A stretch of DNA of 64,000 bases from Deltaproteobacteria bacterium (GCA_019309115.1 JAFDGW010000004.1:30809-94808); one strand, 5' to 3'. Shown: positions 45,858 through 55,206, counted from the first letter of the stretch. Translations and numbers: made by a program. The notes: a model not told the origin generated them from the sequence alone.

Positions 45858-45897
45858 CTGTAACCCTCCTAGCTTTCCTTACCAAAAAACTGAAAGG

Positions 45898-46362
45898 TTA
45901 TACTTTCATTCCCAATGGAGGAGGAACGTCACTTGCCTTTTCACTCTTAGCAGGGGAAAGCTTTATTATCTTCTCAATTCGCTGGGTAAAATCTTCCACA
46001 AGATTAACAAAATTTTCCAGTATTTGCTCGAAGTTCCCAGAAGAAACCAAATCAAAGGGTATTTGATAAGCATAGGCAATTATACCGGTGTCCTTGTCTA
46101 TTCCTAATGCACCTCCTCCCGTTCCTCTGAACAAAAAATTCTCCTCGAGTAGCATTTCATAGAGTTCCGCATTGGCTTCTGGTGGTAGTTCACCGACATT
46201 AGAATAGAGAAAAAGAATTTCAGAGTCAGAGTCAGCTTCAACGTTGACAACAATATCATCAAAAAGTAAGCAGCAGTATCCATTTTCATCAAAAGATAGG
46301 TCCGGTATTCCTATTTGAGATCCAAGCTCTTGAAGTGCCTCTTGAATTTCATTATATTCCAT
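45898..46362 (-). CDS. Class I (CesT-like) T3SS chaperone
   Basis: 154 residues. CesT layout: an N-terminal helix (EIQEALQELGSQIGIPDL), strands DENGYCCLLFDDIVVNVEA and SEILFLYSNVGEL, then LYEMLLEENFLFRGTGGGALG and a long final helix. It lies 40 bp upstream of the 872-residue effector candidate and probably serves it. GAGGAGG precedes the ATG. Confidence 0.78.
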   Translation of the reverse strand: MEYNEIQEALQELGSQIGIPDLSFDENGYCCLLFDDIVVNVEADSDSEILFLYSNVGELPPEANAELYEMLLEENFLFRGTGGGALGIDKDTGIIAYAYQIPFDLVSSGNFEQILENFVNLVEDFTQRIEKIIKLSPAKSEKASDVPPPLGMKV

Positions 46363-46406
46363 AACAAATTTCCTCCTCAAGTTATGTTGTAACCGTTTAT
46401 GTTATC

Positions 46407-46424
46407 TAAAGCCTTCAGGCTTTT
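46407..46424. other. Short hairpin between two chaperone genes
   Basis: AAAGCC (46408-46413) and GGCTTT (46418-46423) form a tight stem with a four-base loop. In the minus-strand transcript no U tract follows, so it is more likely an mRNA processing or stability element than a terminator. Confidence 0.3.
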
Positions 46425-46441
46425 CTTACATTTTTATACGG

Positions 46442-46900
46442 TTAAGGACGAATTATATTTAAGCCTGAACTGTTCAGAGAAACTGATTGCTTAATGGATT
46501 GTTGAGTCTTCCAACTATCATACCATTTGTTCAGAGTTTCCACACCGTTAACAAATTTTTCCAGAGCTATTTCCAGATCATTCAGATTGGTGTTATTTAC
46601 ATTTACTACGGAAAAAAGCTGAATCTTATCGTGATCTTTATCTATTGCAACTACTGCGTCAAAGTTCTTGAAAAGAAGAAGAGAATGTTTCAGAATTTTG
46701 AAGTAGATTTCCTCCTTGTTCTGATTAGGTAGTTCATCTATATTTGATTCGAAGTACACAATATTTTTTTCTCTTCCCTTTTGTATAAAAACTTCTAGAG
46801 TTTCATCGAAAAGTAAATAGCATCTCCCTTCACTGTCGGATTGAATATCTTTTATTCCTAATCGGTTACCAAGCTCTCTTATTATCGTATCACGGTTCAT
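46442..46900 (-). CDS. Class I (CesT-like) T3SS chaperone
   Basis: 152 residues, similar in layout to the preceding chaperone (RDTIIRELGNRLGIKDI; EGRCYLLFDETLEVF; LLLFKNFDAVVAIDKD). The ATG at 46900 fits the family start. The earlier in-frame start at 46969 adds a non-family stretch. The partner is uncertain: the tip-like proteins next to it or the large effector. Confidence 0.7.
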   Translation of the reverse strand: MNRDTIIRELGNRLGIKDIQSDSEGRCYLLFDETLEVFIQKGREKNIVYFESNIDELPNQNKEEIYFKILKHSLLLFKNFDAVVAIDKDHDKIQLFSVVNVNNTNLNDLEIALEKFVNGVETLNKWYDSWKTQQSIKQSVSLNSSGLNIIRP

Positions 46901-46989
46901 AATATAATCCTGTAGCTCACTCTTTAGTTTTGCGAGAAACTGGGGGTAAAGTATTAACACCATTACCAATCTTTACCCCCTGTTCGTCA

Positions 46990-47559
46990 TTACAGTCTAG
47001 CTGCCTCGCTTCTAGCTTGAGATACTTTTTCAAGCAAACTCTTCATTAATTGCAAATAGGAATTGCGTTGATTACCGAGACGGTTTAGAACCATCATGTC
47101 CAACTCATTTTCGGCATTGAGATTGGAAATTGCTGCTTTGCAATTTTCCATGGCCGCTTCTATTTCAGATTTATAAAAATCACCGTCCTCCATTCCACTC
47201 GCGTCTATCATTCCAGTTTTTACATATTTATCCCAAAACTCTTTCCATTTTTCCATATCTTCTCCAAAAAACTTGCCTGTTACATCATTTTCATCTGGAA
47301 TATCTTCTCCAATCCATTTTCCATCTTTATCGAACTTGTTGGCATAAGAACGTAATATTTGAATCATGTCGTTGATTTCTTTAATTTTTTGATTTCTTTC
47401 TTTGATTTCGTTAAATTTTGCGGCGAACTGTTCATCTACCCGGTTTATCACCTCCATTTGCACCATAAAAACCATATCCTCAAAACTTACTTCCTGTCCA
47501 TCGTATATAAATCTACCATCTCCTATGCTCTGGATGCCAACACTGCCGATTTCAACCAT
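46990..47559 (-). CDS. Needle-tip-like protein SctA, copy 2
   Basis: 189 residues, hydrophilic and helical. Its first ~65 and last ~50 residues are almost identical to the protein at 47620, while the middle ~60 differ. The conserved C-terminal helix (LGNQRNSYLQLMKSLLEKVS) and genomic place next to the translocators suggest an EspA/SseB-type tip or filament protein. No membrane segment is seen. GGGAGG precedes the ATG. Confidence 0.55.
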   Translation of the reverse strand: MVEIGSVGIQSIGDGRFIYDGQEVSFEDMVFMVQMEVINRVDEQFAAKFNEIKERNQKIKEINDMIQILRSYANKFDKDGKWIGEDIPDENDVTGKFFGEDMEKWKEFWDKYVKTGMIDASGMEDGDFYKSEIEAAMENCKAAISNLNAENELDMMVLNRLGNQRNSYLQLMKSLLEKVSQARSEAARL

Positions 47560-47619
47560 TCTACCCTCCCTTTCTCCCCATTCTTTGCGAATCCCTTTTT
47601 GAGCGTAATCTTGCTTGGA

Positions 47620-48210
47620 TTACAGCCTTGCAGCTTCGCTCCTGGCTTGAGATATTTTTTCGAGCAGACTCTTCATGAGTTGGAGATAGGAATTTCGCTG
47701 ATTACCAAGGCGATTAAGCACCATCATATCAAGTTCATTCTCGGCATTTAGATTTGAGATTGCTGCTTTAGCATTTTCCATAAACCCATCAATATCAGCT
47801 TTACTGAAAGCGCAATCCCAAGATATACCAGGATCGTCAACAATTCCTGTTTGACAATACTCCCTATAGAATTCCAACCATTTTGATTTGTCTTCATCTT
47901 TCATCAAACCTACGTCTTTGCCTGTAGAGCTTTTGTACTTGCTTTTTAGGTCATCCGGACCGATCCATTCTCCATCTTTGTTGAAATAATTTTGATATTT
48001 TCGTAGCATGGCCAATATATCGTTGATGTCCTTGATTTTTTTATTTCTTTCTTTAATCTCATTAAACTTTGCCGCGAATTGCTCATCTACTCGATTTATC
48101 ACCTCCATCTGAACCATGAACACCATATCTTCAAAGCTTACCTCTCGGCCATCATATATAAACCTACCATCGCCTATGCTATGAATGCCAACTCCTGAAA
48201 TAGTCGTCAT
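47620..48210 (-). CDS. Needle-tip-like protein SctA, copy 1
   Basis: 196 residues, paralogue of the protein at 46990. Shared ends include GDGRFIYDGREVSFEDMVFM and NAENELDMMVLNRLGNQRNS; the middle part has its own KYKSSTGKDVGLMKDEDK region. DNA identity in the shared ends is visibly lower than protein identity, so the ends are held by selection rather than recent copying. The role as tip protein is inferred from size, lack of signal and neighbours. Confidence 0.55.
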   Translation of the reverse strand: MTTISGVGIHSIGDGRFIYDGREVSFEDMVFMVQMEVINRVDEQFAAKFNEIKERNKKIKDINDILAMLRKYQNYFNKDGEWIGPDDLKSKYKSSTGKDVGLMKDEDKSKWLEFYREYCQTGIVDDPGISWDCAFSKADIDGFMENAKAAISNLNAENELDMMVLNRLGNQRNSYLQLMKSLLEKISQARSEAARL

Positions 48211-48267
48211 AGTATCCCTCCTTATAATTAATTCCTTAATTATCTCTGGAATTTTGTTCTGCTTAGA

Positions 48268-49569
48268 TTAGACCGTAGCGGCAGCTTCCCACTGTTTAGC
48301 ACGAGCAGCTTCAAACTCGGCCAGCTTTTGCTGAATACTCCTCAAAGTATCGTTAATTTCATTCAGGTATTCGTCATCTCTTTGTTTCATTCCCTTCATG
48401 CCCTCGGCAGCCGCCTGGATTTTATCTCCTTCGGCTTGAATTCTTTGACTGTCAGCTTGTCCGGTAGTTGTAACGTATGTGGCTCCTCCCTGTACTACTT
48501 GAGAAGTACCCTGAACCATCGTGGATACTGATTGCCATCTCTGTCTGAGGGATTTGGCAATGACTTTATCAGTTTTAGAGAGACTTTTTGCGAGGGATTC
48601 GCTAACCTCTTTAGACACTTGCTTGCTGATCTGCTGAACTGAAGACTTAACAACACCTTCTATTGATTCTTCTCCAAGCTTTTCCAGAGCCTTCGAAGAC
48701 TGGGCTGCTGCTTTGGACAACTCAGATGGAAGTCTTTTAGATGCCTGTTGGGCTGCTTTTTCTGCCGCTTTCTTAACGGTTTTTTCTATACTTTCTTTGG
48801 CAGCTTTGGAAGCCATTTTACCCATTGTTTTGGTTGCCTGTTTAACAGCATTGTTAGTGGCCTTTTTTACGGCTTCCTTCATAGCGTCTTCTACAGCTTT
48901 TTTTACGGCTTTCTCTAAGGCTTGCTGGGTTGCCTTTCTAGCCGCCTCTCTAGCAGCTTTTGTTCCTTCTTTTACGGCTTTTTGAGCCATTTTGGAGGCG
49001 GTTTCTTTAAGCGTCTTTTTAATTGCTTCTTGAGCTGCTTTTGCAAGTTCTTCGGTTACTTCCTTAACTGCCTGTTCAGTGGCTTGAGTTGCAGCCTTGG
49101 TCATAGCCTTTGAAGCAGCTCCGAAAGACGCAGCAGCTCCTCCTATGCTTATAGCTCCAGCAACAATGCCCAGAATCAAGCCCTGCAGAGCAGAACTACT
49201 GAGCTTATCAGCGGCTTCTATCTTCTTGTCTGCAGCATCCTTTAATGTCTGGACTATCTTTTGCTGCATCATAAAACTGTCTTCTCTTCTGGTTCTTCGC
49301 ATTTCACGGCATATCTCATGAAACAAGACCGCCACATCGAAGTACTGATCGAACAATCCCCTAGCACCGGAAACATCACCATCTCCCGGAGGCGGCAATT
49401 TGGGTTGATAACCTTGATCCTCTGCCCATTTGGTAACATATTCCCAAGAAATTTCACCGGATTCAAGCTTGTCAAAAAGCCCAGCTTCTTTAGCCTTCTC
49501 TGCCGCTTCTACTCCATACAAATCGACAAAAGTTTGATAATAATAATTTCCTACTCCACCAACACTCAT
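48268..49569 (-). CDS. sctB: Hydrophobic translocator SctB-like, with Ala/Lys-rich repeat region
   Basis: 433 residues. One hydrophobic segment (LQGLILGIVAGAISIGGAAA) is typical of the minor translocator (YopD/EspB/SseD). After it comes a ~200-residue stretch of amphipathic Ala/Lys repeats (KAAREAARKATQQALEKAVK) resembling 11-residue LEA or apolipoprotein-type helices. The C-terminus is a coiled coil. ATG 49569 with GGGAGG is chosen over a TTG at 49584. It would form the host membrane pore with the next protein. Confidence 0.7.
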   Translation of the reverse strand: MSVGGVGNYYYQTFVDLYGVEAAEKAKEAGLFDKLESGEISWEYVTKWAEDQGYQPKLPPPGDGDVSGARGLFDQYFDVAVLFHEICREMRRTRREDSFMMQQKIVQTLKDAADKKIEAADKLSSSALQGLILGIVAGAISIGGAAASFGAASKAMTKAATQATEQAVKEVTEELAKAAQEAIKKTLKETASKMAQKAVKEGTKAAREAARKATQQALEKAVKKAVEDAMKEAVKKATNNAVKQATKTMGKMASKAAKESIEKTVKKAAEKAAQQASKRLPSELSKAAAQSSKALEKLGEESIEGVVKSSVQQISKQVSKEVSESLAKSLSKTDKVIAKSLRQRWQSVSTMVQGTSQVVQGGATYVTTTGQADSQRIQAEGDKIQAAAEGMKGMKQRDDEYLNEINDTLRSIQQKLAEFEAARAKQWEAAATV

Positions 49570-49590
49570 GGTTTTACCTCCCAAATTGAA

Positions 49591-50616
49591 CTAAACTTCA
49601 GCCATGGACATCTGCATTCTTCCCTGGCTAATAATAAATTCCATAGCCTTTTGCATTTCATTGGCAATGCTTTCCATGAGTTCCCTTACATCTTCCATAT
49701 TTCTCTTCAGGGTTTCCTGGATTTCTTCATAAGAAGCTTGCAACTTATCCGCCTCTGCCGATGCCTTAAGTCCCTCTTCAGTGGCCTTAGAAGCTTGATA
49801 ACTTCTTACGGCACTCTCTATCGTCATTCCGCCTTCTATTATCCCAGCTATAGCACCCGCAACTATCGCTGCTGAAGCAGCAGCTCCAGCTCCGAAGGAA
49901 AGAACTCCGATGGTTATTGCCGTAATAACACTAATAGTAATCGATATACCCAGACACCACTTTTGGACAGTTTCTACCGAACTTCCTGTAGCATCAGCTA
50001 TCATTTTAACGACAGCAGGATCTGTAAGAGCTTGAGGTGCAAATATGGCGGCGGTTAAAGCTGCGGCGCATACAAACGCTAACGGTCCCGCAACCACACC
50101 TACAGCTACTGTAGCAACAACAGCTAAGGTGAACATAATAGCCGTAAAGGGATTTGCCTTAAATCCTTCCTTAAAGTCCTCCAGAGCTCCCTTAATATCT
50201 CCTGAAAATAGCTTTTTTAACCCGCTGAAAAGCTTACCAAAAAATCCAGTGGACTTCGAGGCCGCTTCCGACATCTTGTCCCAGTATTCTTTCAGCTTCT
50301 CCATTCTTTCCTGGTGCACTTTCTGCATTTCCTGCTTTCGTTGTTCAATATCCGCTTTTCCAGTTCTTACTCTCTCCTGAGATATTTTACTTTGGAGTTC
50401 CATGAGCATGATCATCATCTCACCCGAATCAATAGTAGGAGGAGGAATATCAGGCTGACCACCGCCTCCTGGAGGAGTTGTAGGAGGGGGAACATCGAGA
50501 TCACCTGAGCCCACCTTGCCATCAAAGTCTTTCCTAACAGTTATATCTGAATCTGGGCTGGTTATAGAACTCAGATTGTCAATAAGTGATCTAAAACCTA
50601 CCTTATCAACCCCCAT
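49591..50616 (-). CDS. sctE: Hydrophobic translocator SctE-like
   Basis: 341 residues. A Pro/Gly-rich N-terminal part is followed by a coiled coil (QKVHQERMEKLKEYWDKMSE), then two hydrophobic hairpin regions (FTAIMFTLAVVATVAVGVVA; ISITISVITAITIGVLSFGA) and a C-terminal helix. This is the YopB/SseC/EspD pattern of the major translocator. It lies directly after its chaperone gene. Confidence 0.78.
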   Translation of the reverse strand: MGVDKVGFRSLIDNLSSITSPDSDITVRKDFDGKVGSGDLDVPPPTTPPGGGGQPDIPPPTIDSGEMMIMLMELQSKISQERVRTGKADIEQRKQEMQKVHQERMEKLKEYWDKMSEAASKSTGFFGKLFSGLKKLFSGDIKGALEDFKEGFKANPFTAIMFTLAVVATVAVGVVAGPLAFVCAAALTAAIFAPQALTDPAVVKMIADATGSSVETVQKWCLGISITISVITAITIGVLSFGAGAAASAAIVAGAIAGIIEGGMTIESAVRSYQASKATEEGLKASAEADKLQASYEEIQETLKRNMEDVRELMESIANEMQKAMEFIISQGRMQMSMAEV

Positions 50617-50625
50617 AGCTTCCTC

Positions 50626-51153
50626 CTAATTTTGAGGTTCTTGGGAATCCTGGGAATCTTCAAGTTCCTTAAGTTTGGCTTCTACTCCCTCCAGTAACAT
50701 CTTGGCTCTATTTTTTACGGCTGTGTAAGCCTCTTTATCTCCCGCAATCTGGATGGCCCTTTCAAAATTCTCCTTGGCGCCAATAAGATCATCAAGCTGG
50801 ACCAAACATTCTGCTAATTGAAGATGAGGTTCGGGATTTTCAGGATCCAAAGAGCATGAAAAGAGATAGAATAAAGATGCCGTTTCCAGATCATTAAGCA
50901 TTTTGAAAGCAGATGCCAGACTAAAGCAATACTTATAGTTCAATGGATTAAACATCATAAGAATACTAAAGGTCTTTTTGGCATCTTCATACTTTCCATT
51001 TACATACTGAGTATAACCAATTGCATAAACGGCTTCTAACTCCTTATCCGTAATGCCAAGTTCAATCTGTAATGTACTTTTTCCAGAAACCACTTTTTGA
51101 ACAATCCCTTCTACATTAGCCAATAACTCTTTATCGAGCTTAGCTTCTGACAT
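50626..51153 (-). CDS. Class II translocator chaperone (SycD/LcrH family)
   Basis: 175 residues with three TPR units (LEAVYAIGYTQYVNGKYEDA, YKYCFSLASAFKMLNDLETA, PEPHLQLAECLVQLDDLIGA), the standard SycD/IpgC/SicA size and layout. It should keep both translocators soluble before export; it sits immediately upstream of them. Confidence 0.88.
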   Translation of the reverse strand: MSEAKLDKELLANVEGIVQKVVSGKSTLQIELGITDKELEAVYAIGYTQYVNGKYEDAKKTFSILMMFNPLNYKYCFSLASAFKMLNDLETASLFYLFSCSLDPENPEPHLQLAECLVQLDDLIGAKENFERAIQIAGDKEAYTAVKNRAKMLLEGVEAKLKELEDSQDSQEPQN

Positions 51154-51177
51154 GTTACTGCCTCCTTATTTGAAAAC

Positions 51178-51456
51178 CTATATCCTCGTCCAACGCATTG
51201 CCTTCTTAGGTGCAGATCTTCCTTTCGTATCTACGGCTTCTCTAATCTCCCTTTCCCCTTCGTTCCTGATTCTTTCTAGCTCACGCTGCTGATCTTCGTT
51301 TAACTGATCCCAAGGAATTTCCATATCCAGCTTGACACCCAATTCCTTGGCTTTGGCTAAAAGTTCTTCCTTTTCCTTCATATACCTTTCATTCTCTTTC
51401 TCCGTTTCCTCGAAAGCTCGCAAATTTGCTTCGATCCTTTCTTCCAAACTTGCCAT
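51178..51456 (-). CDS. Small coiled-coil protein of the T3SS locus
   Basis: 92 residues, highly charged helix (EERIEANLRAFEETEKENER) with a break at DMEIPWDQLNEDQQRE and a basic tail. AAAGGAGG precedes the ATG. No family is recognised. Its place at the head of the translocator genes, after a 308-bp gap, suggests an accessory or early-secreted role. Confidence 0.55.
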   Translation of the reverse strand: MASLEERIEANLRAFEETEKENERYMKEKEELLAKAKELGVKLDMEIPWDQLNEDQQRELERIRNEGEREIREAVDTKGRSAPKKAMRWTRI

Positions 51457-51764
51457 GATTCTACCTCCTTTCTTAATTTCTCTGTATTAATTAATTGTTA
51501 GTTCTCATCTTTCTCAGCTAATAGTTTCGCCGCTTATTTTAAAAAAGCACAATACATACCAATTCTTCCAGTTCCTTATATTCAGCCTATACTATCCCCA
51601 TTTCCAGCCACGGGCTATTTACTACAAGCCTCAAAGTTACAAACACAATTGGCACATGATGCCAAAAAAGTTGGCGCTATCCACCAGCAAAGTCCCTGCT
51701 ATTTCTATTTTTTTGTGTTTGCTTTCTTACAATCATAGTGCCTGTAATACGACCAAATCCCCTG
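51457..51764. other. Gap between sctV and the translocator genes
   Basis: 308 bp with no supported gene. It contains the ribosome site of the 92-residue protein and an inverted repeat TTGGC-N7-GCCAA at about 51648-51664. It may hold a promoter for the translocator part of the locus. I see no clear -35/-10 or -24/-12 pair. Confidence 0.35.
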
Positions 51765-53858
51765 TTAAACCCTTATTCGTCCCAAGGGCTGTACCGAAAT
51801 TTCTGGCGTTAACTCCTGGTACGATAGAACAGGAAGCTCTTCCAGATCTGTTTCAATGAGCTTTCTTACATATCTTCTGATATCCATGGAAGTTAGAAGA
51901 ACCGGCCGCGATTGCTTAGCTTCAATTTCCCCAACTTCCTGCTTGACGCTATCAACAAAGGCCCTTGTTTTTACAGGATCTAAAGCTAGATAACTTCCAG
52001 CAGAAGTCTGTCGTATAGATTGCCTGATCATTTCCTCAACATCGGGATCCAGAAGATAAACGGCCAGAACATTTCGGCCACCACTGTATTTATAACTAAT
52101 ATATCTCCTGAGACTATTCCTGACATATTCAGTAAGCAATACCGTGTCTTTTTCTTTCTGACCCCATTCTATCAGCGCTTCCAGTATGGTTCTGAGGTCC
52201 CGAATTGATATTTGTTCTTGTACAAGCCTTTGGAATATTTCGCTAATCCTCTGTATTGGTAAAATACGGGAAACTTCTTTTACCAATTCGGGAAATTGAG
52301 CCTCCATTCTATCCAGCAAAAACCTTGTTTCCTGCAGGCCTATAAACTCGTCGGCATGCTTCCTCAACAGGAAGGAAAGATGAAACGTTATTATACTCGA
52401 ATGTTCAAGATATGGGAAACCTGCTTGGATTATCGCATCTTTGTATTCAGAGCGAACCCACAGACTTTGCGTGTGCGGAAGGAAAGGTTCTTCTTTCACA
52501 TACTCTACGTTTAAGGTCTGAAGGAGGTATTCCTTCTCGCGTACCAGTATAAAGTCCTTTTTGATTACCCCTTGAGCTGCTGGTATTTCCTGGAGGAGAA
52601 TAATGTATGTCCCTCTGGTTATATTTTCATTAAAGCGAAGATGTATGCCGGGGAAAGGTACTCCAAGGTCATGGTATAGAGCTCTTCTTAGTTTTATTAA
52701 CTCAGTATTAAAGAGTTCTGGATCCAAAAATTCCTCAGCAGAAGCATCAATATCAACTAAAAGAGGGATAGTAATGGAAAATTCATCTCCTTTTTCTGGA
52801 ACCTTTGAAGTTTCTTTTTTAGCCTTGACCACCTTTATATCAAACTCAGGCTCTTCTTCAGCTTTCTTTGCCGCTTCTGGGCGGTACAGGCCGTAACCTA
52901 TTGCTCCAACTATGGCTCCAAGAATTATAAATTGAGGTTTCGGAAAACCGGGAATTAAAGCAAAACCAACCAGGAGTACACCAGCTATCATAAGAGCTTT
53001 TGGCTGAGACAGCATCTGCCTGCCGATGTCCCTCCCCAGGTTGGCTTCCTCTTCGTCAGAAGAAACCCTAGTTACTACAACTCCCGCAGTGATGGATATT
53101 AGGAGTGCAGGAATCTGGGATACCAAACCATCGCCAATGGTAAGAATAGAATAGGTCTGAACTGCCTTTATAAGAGGCATTCCCTTCTGAAGAACACCGA
53201 TAATCAGTCCACCTACTATGTTTATGGATGTTATTATTAGCCCGGCTATTGCATCTCCCTTGACAAATTTCATGGCACCGTCCATGGCACCAAATAGCTG
53301 GCTTTCCCTTTCCAGAGCCCTGCGCCTTCGTCGAGCCTCCTCCATATCTATTAGGCCAGCCCTCATGTCAGAATCAATACTCATTTGTTTGCCAGGCATG
53401 GCGTCGAGGGTAAAACGTGCCGCTACTTCAGATACCCTTTCTGCACCCTTGGTAATTACCAGAAATTGCACTAGAGTAATTATGAGAAAGATTACAGCTC
53501 CCACTACATAATTACCTGCAACAACAAAATGCCCGAAGGTATAAATTATGGCACCGGCATGAGCCTTAAGGAGGATGAGCCGAGTGGTTGTAATGTTGAG
53601 CGCTAGCCTATACAATGTGGTAAATAGTAGCAGGGAAGGAAATACAGATAGATGAACGGCAGAAGGTATATAGGTTGCTACTAGCAATAAGGAAGCCGCC
53701 ATTCCTAGATTTATAGCTAGCAAAGTATCCAACAAAAATGTTGGAATAGGAAGAATCATCAAAGCAATGATACCTACGAGCAATGCAGCAAGGAGTAGAT
53801 CAGCACGCTGCGTTATATGAAAAGTATATCTTTGTATCTGCGAAGCATCAATTTTCAT
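51765..53858 (-). CDS. sctV: T3SS major export gate protein SctV
   Basis: 697 residues. Eight membrane helices in the N-terminal half with the FHIPEP-type cytoplasmic loop AARFTLDAMPGKQMSIDSDMR, then a large cytoplasmic domain (FPGIHLRFNENI; RILPIQRISEIFQRLVQEQI; RDLRTILEALIEWG). The nonameric ring selects substrates. The linked SctX and SctY genes upstream are its Ysc-type partners. Confidence 0.96.
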   Translation of the reverse strand: MKIDASQIQRYTFHITQRADLLLAALLVGIIALMILPIPTFLLDTLLAINLGMAASLLLVATYIPSAVHLSVFPSLLLFTTLYRLALNITTTRLILLKAHAGAIIYTFGHFVVAGNYVVGAVIFLIITLVQFLVITKGAERVSEVAARFTLDAMPGKQMSIDSDMRAGLIDMEEARRRRRALERESQLFGAMDGAMKFVKGDAIAGLIITSINIVGGLIIGVLQKGMPLIKAVQTYSILTIGDGLVSQIPALLISITAGVVVTRVSSDEEEANLGRDIGRQMLSQPKALMIAGVLLVGFALIPGFPKPQFIILGAIVGAIGYGLYRPEAAKKAEEEPEFDIKVVKAKKETSKVPEKGDEFSITIPLLVDIDASAEEFLDPELFNTELIKLRRALYHDLGVPFPGIHLRFNENITRGTYIILLQEIPAAQGVIKKDFILVREKEYLLQTLNVEYVKEEPFLPHTQSLWVRSEYKDAIIQAGFPYLEHSSIITFHLSFLLRKHADEFIGLQETRFLLDRMEAQFPELVKEVSRILPIQRISEIFQRLVQEQISIRDLRTILEALIEWGQKEKDTVLLTEYVRNSLRRYISYKYSGGRNVLAVYLLDPDVEEMIRQSIRQTSAGSYLALDPVKTRAFVDSVKQEVGEIEAKQSRPVLLTSMDIRRYVRKLIETDLEELPVLSYQELTPEISVQPLGRIRV

Positions 53859-53895
53859 GGAAAAATACTCTGCGACTTACAGTTTGGGTATTCTT

Positions 53896-54249
53896 TTAGT
53901 GGGCTTTTTCCTTCAAACTTATAGCTTTGGAAAAACACTCTCTGGCCTTTTCTCTTTGTCCCAAAGCCCAAAACGCTCTCGTCTTAATAATCAGCGCGTC
54001 CTTATGATCAAGCATACTGGATGATTTTTCAAGGATAATATCTGCAATTTCGAGCGCCCGCTCGTAACGTTCCATGTTAATCGCAATTAAAGCTCTAGCT
54101 TTAGCGACTTTGATATCTTCGGGCATAAGATTTTGCAAAAGGTCATAGATCAAAGCGGCCTTCTCCCATTTTCTGAATGACATAAGCACGTAGCCTACAA
54201 TCTGAAGAAATTCCAGCTCTTCCGGTGCTAAGGTCACATGCCTTGTCAT
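53896..54249 (-). CDS. sctY: SctY (YscY-like chaperone of SctX)
   Basis: 117 residues with TPR-type repeats (FLQIVGYVLMSFRKWEKAAL; RALIAINMERYERALEIADI). YscY binds YscX and SctV in Ysc-type systems. Gene order sctX-sctY-sctV is conserved there and supports the call; the TPR fold alone would not. Confidence 0.8.
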   Translation of the reverse strand: MTRHVTLAPEELEFLQIVGYVLMSFRKWEKAALIYDLLQNLMPEDIKVAKARALIAINMERYERALEIADIILEKSSSMLDHKDALIIKTRAFWALGQREKARECFSKAISLKEKAH

Positions 54250-54255
54250 GAATTG

Positions 54256-54636
54256 TTATCCCTGCACAAGAAGCTTGCGATACGCATTGAGTACTTCCAT
54301 TAACCTTCCTTGTTCTTCCAAATAATCAGCTGCCCGAAGGAAAATTAGCTTTCCTTTGGGATCAACCTTTTCAGCTAGTTGCTGAAGCTTCTTTGGTATA
54401 ATAGTTGTTAGGTGGTTAAACATTAGAGGATTAATAACTTTCTTATTCCGAAGTTGAGGTCTTAGGGATTCCAATATGGCTTCTTCCGTAGAACGCGTAT
54501 AAATAACAATATCTACTTCGTGCTCGGGTGCTATTTCACTAGGTGCAATGAGACCCGGTTCCGGCAATTGGACGTCAATATCTTCAGATTGCCAACTAAT
54601 ATCTTCTATGCCCTTGTTAAAAGGAGTAATCTTCAT
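54256..54636 (-). CDS. sctX: SctX (YscX-like export protein)
   Basis: 126 residues. The N-terminal half is loose and acidic; the C-terminal half is helical with KGKLIFLRAADYLEEQGRLM and LNAYRKLLV, matching the YscX C-terminal pattern. YscX is needed for early substrate export and binds YscY. It ends six bases before sctY. Confidence 0.75.
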   Translation of the reverse strand: MKITPFNKGIEDISWQSEDIDVQLPEPGLIAPSEIAPEHEVDIVIYTRSTEEAILESLRPQLRNKKVINPLMFNHLTTIIPKKLQQLAEKVDPKGKLIFLRAADYLEEQGRLMEVLNAYRKLLVQG

Positions 54637-54646
54637 TTTTCCCCCT

Positions 54647-55048
54647 CTAGATACTCTTTATGAATTTTGCCAAGGTTAGAACATTTTCATTATTCACCCG
54701 TTCATATTTAATTTCATCGACCATTTTTCTCACCAAAAAGATTCCAAGCCCACCCACAGGCCGGTCTAGGATAGAAACATTAAGAGCAGGTTCTCTATAC
54801 TCAAGTGGGTTAAATGGTTTACCCTTGTCTGCAATTTTTACTAGAATCTTTTCGTGGCCTTTTGCGACCACAACTTTTATGGTGTTGTTAGAAACACCAC
54901 TATATTTTATAATATTTACCACTACTTCCTCAACAGCGAGTTCGAGCTTTTGAGCATCACCAAGTGTCAGTCCAAAATCCAATACATTTTTCATAACGTA
55001 TTGACAAATATCCCTTACATTGTCCAGACTAGCCTGCCACGTTTTACC
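54647..55048 (-). CDS. RsbW-like anti-sigma factor / serine kinase
   Basis: 133 residues, GHKL ATPase fold of the SpoIIAB/RsbW type: KLELAVEEVVVNIIKYSG (N-box with catalytic Glu), VKIADKGKPFNP (G1) and GGLGIFLVRKMVDEIKYE (G2). It should phosphorylate the STAS protein upstream and bind an unknown target. The ATG at 55048 fits the family; a GTG seven codons earlier is possible. It lies ten bases before sctX. Confidence 0.85.
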   Translation of the reverse strand, partial: GKTWQASLDNVRDICQYVMKNVLDFGLTLGDAQKLELAVEEVVVNIIKYSGVSNNTIKVVVAKGHEKILVKIADKGKPFNPLEYREPALNVSILDRPVGGLGIFLVRKMVDEIKYERVNNENVLTLAKFIKSI

Positions 55049-55206
55049 CATTAAATCTGTTGCACACACCTTTTACCCCACATAAAAACTTTCTTTAGAA
55101 GGTTTCTTCCAATTAGGAAAATTTCTCTTTGCAATTTAAAATCCAGTAAAAAAATGCCCACATACCCTGATGTACTGTGCCTAACAGAAGTGCAATCTTG
55201 CTCAAC

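Noticed and set aside
48713..48985. Ala/Ser/Phe-rich plus-strand open frame
   Set aside because: It is the mirror of the Ala/Lys repeat in the SctB-like gene; low complexity keeps the opposite strand open.
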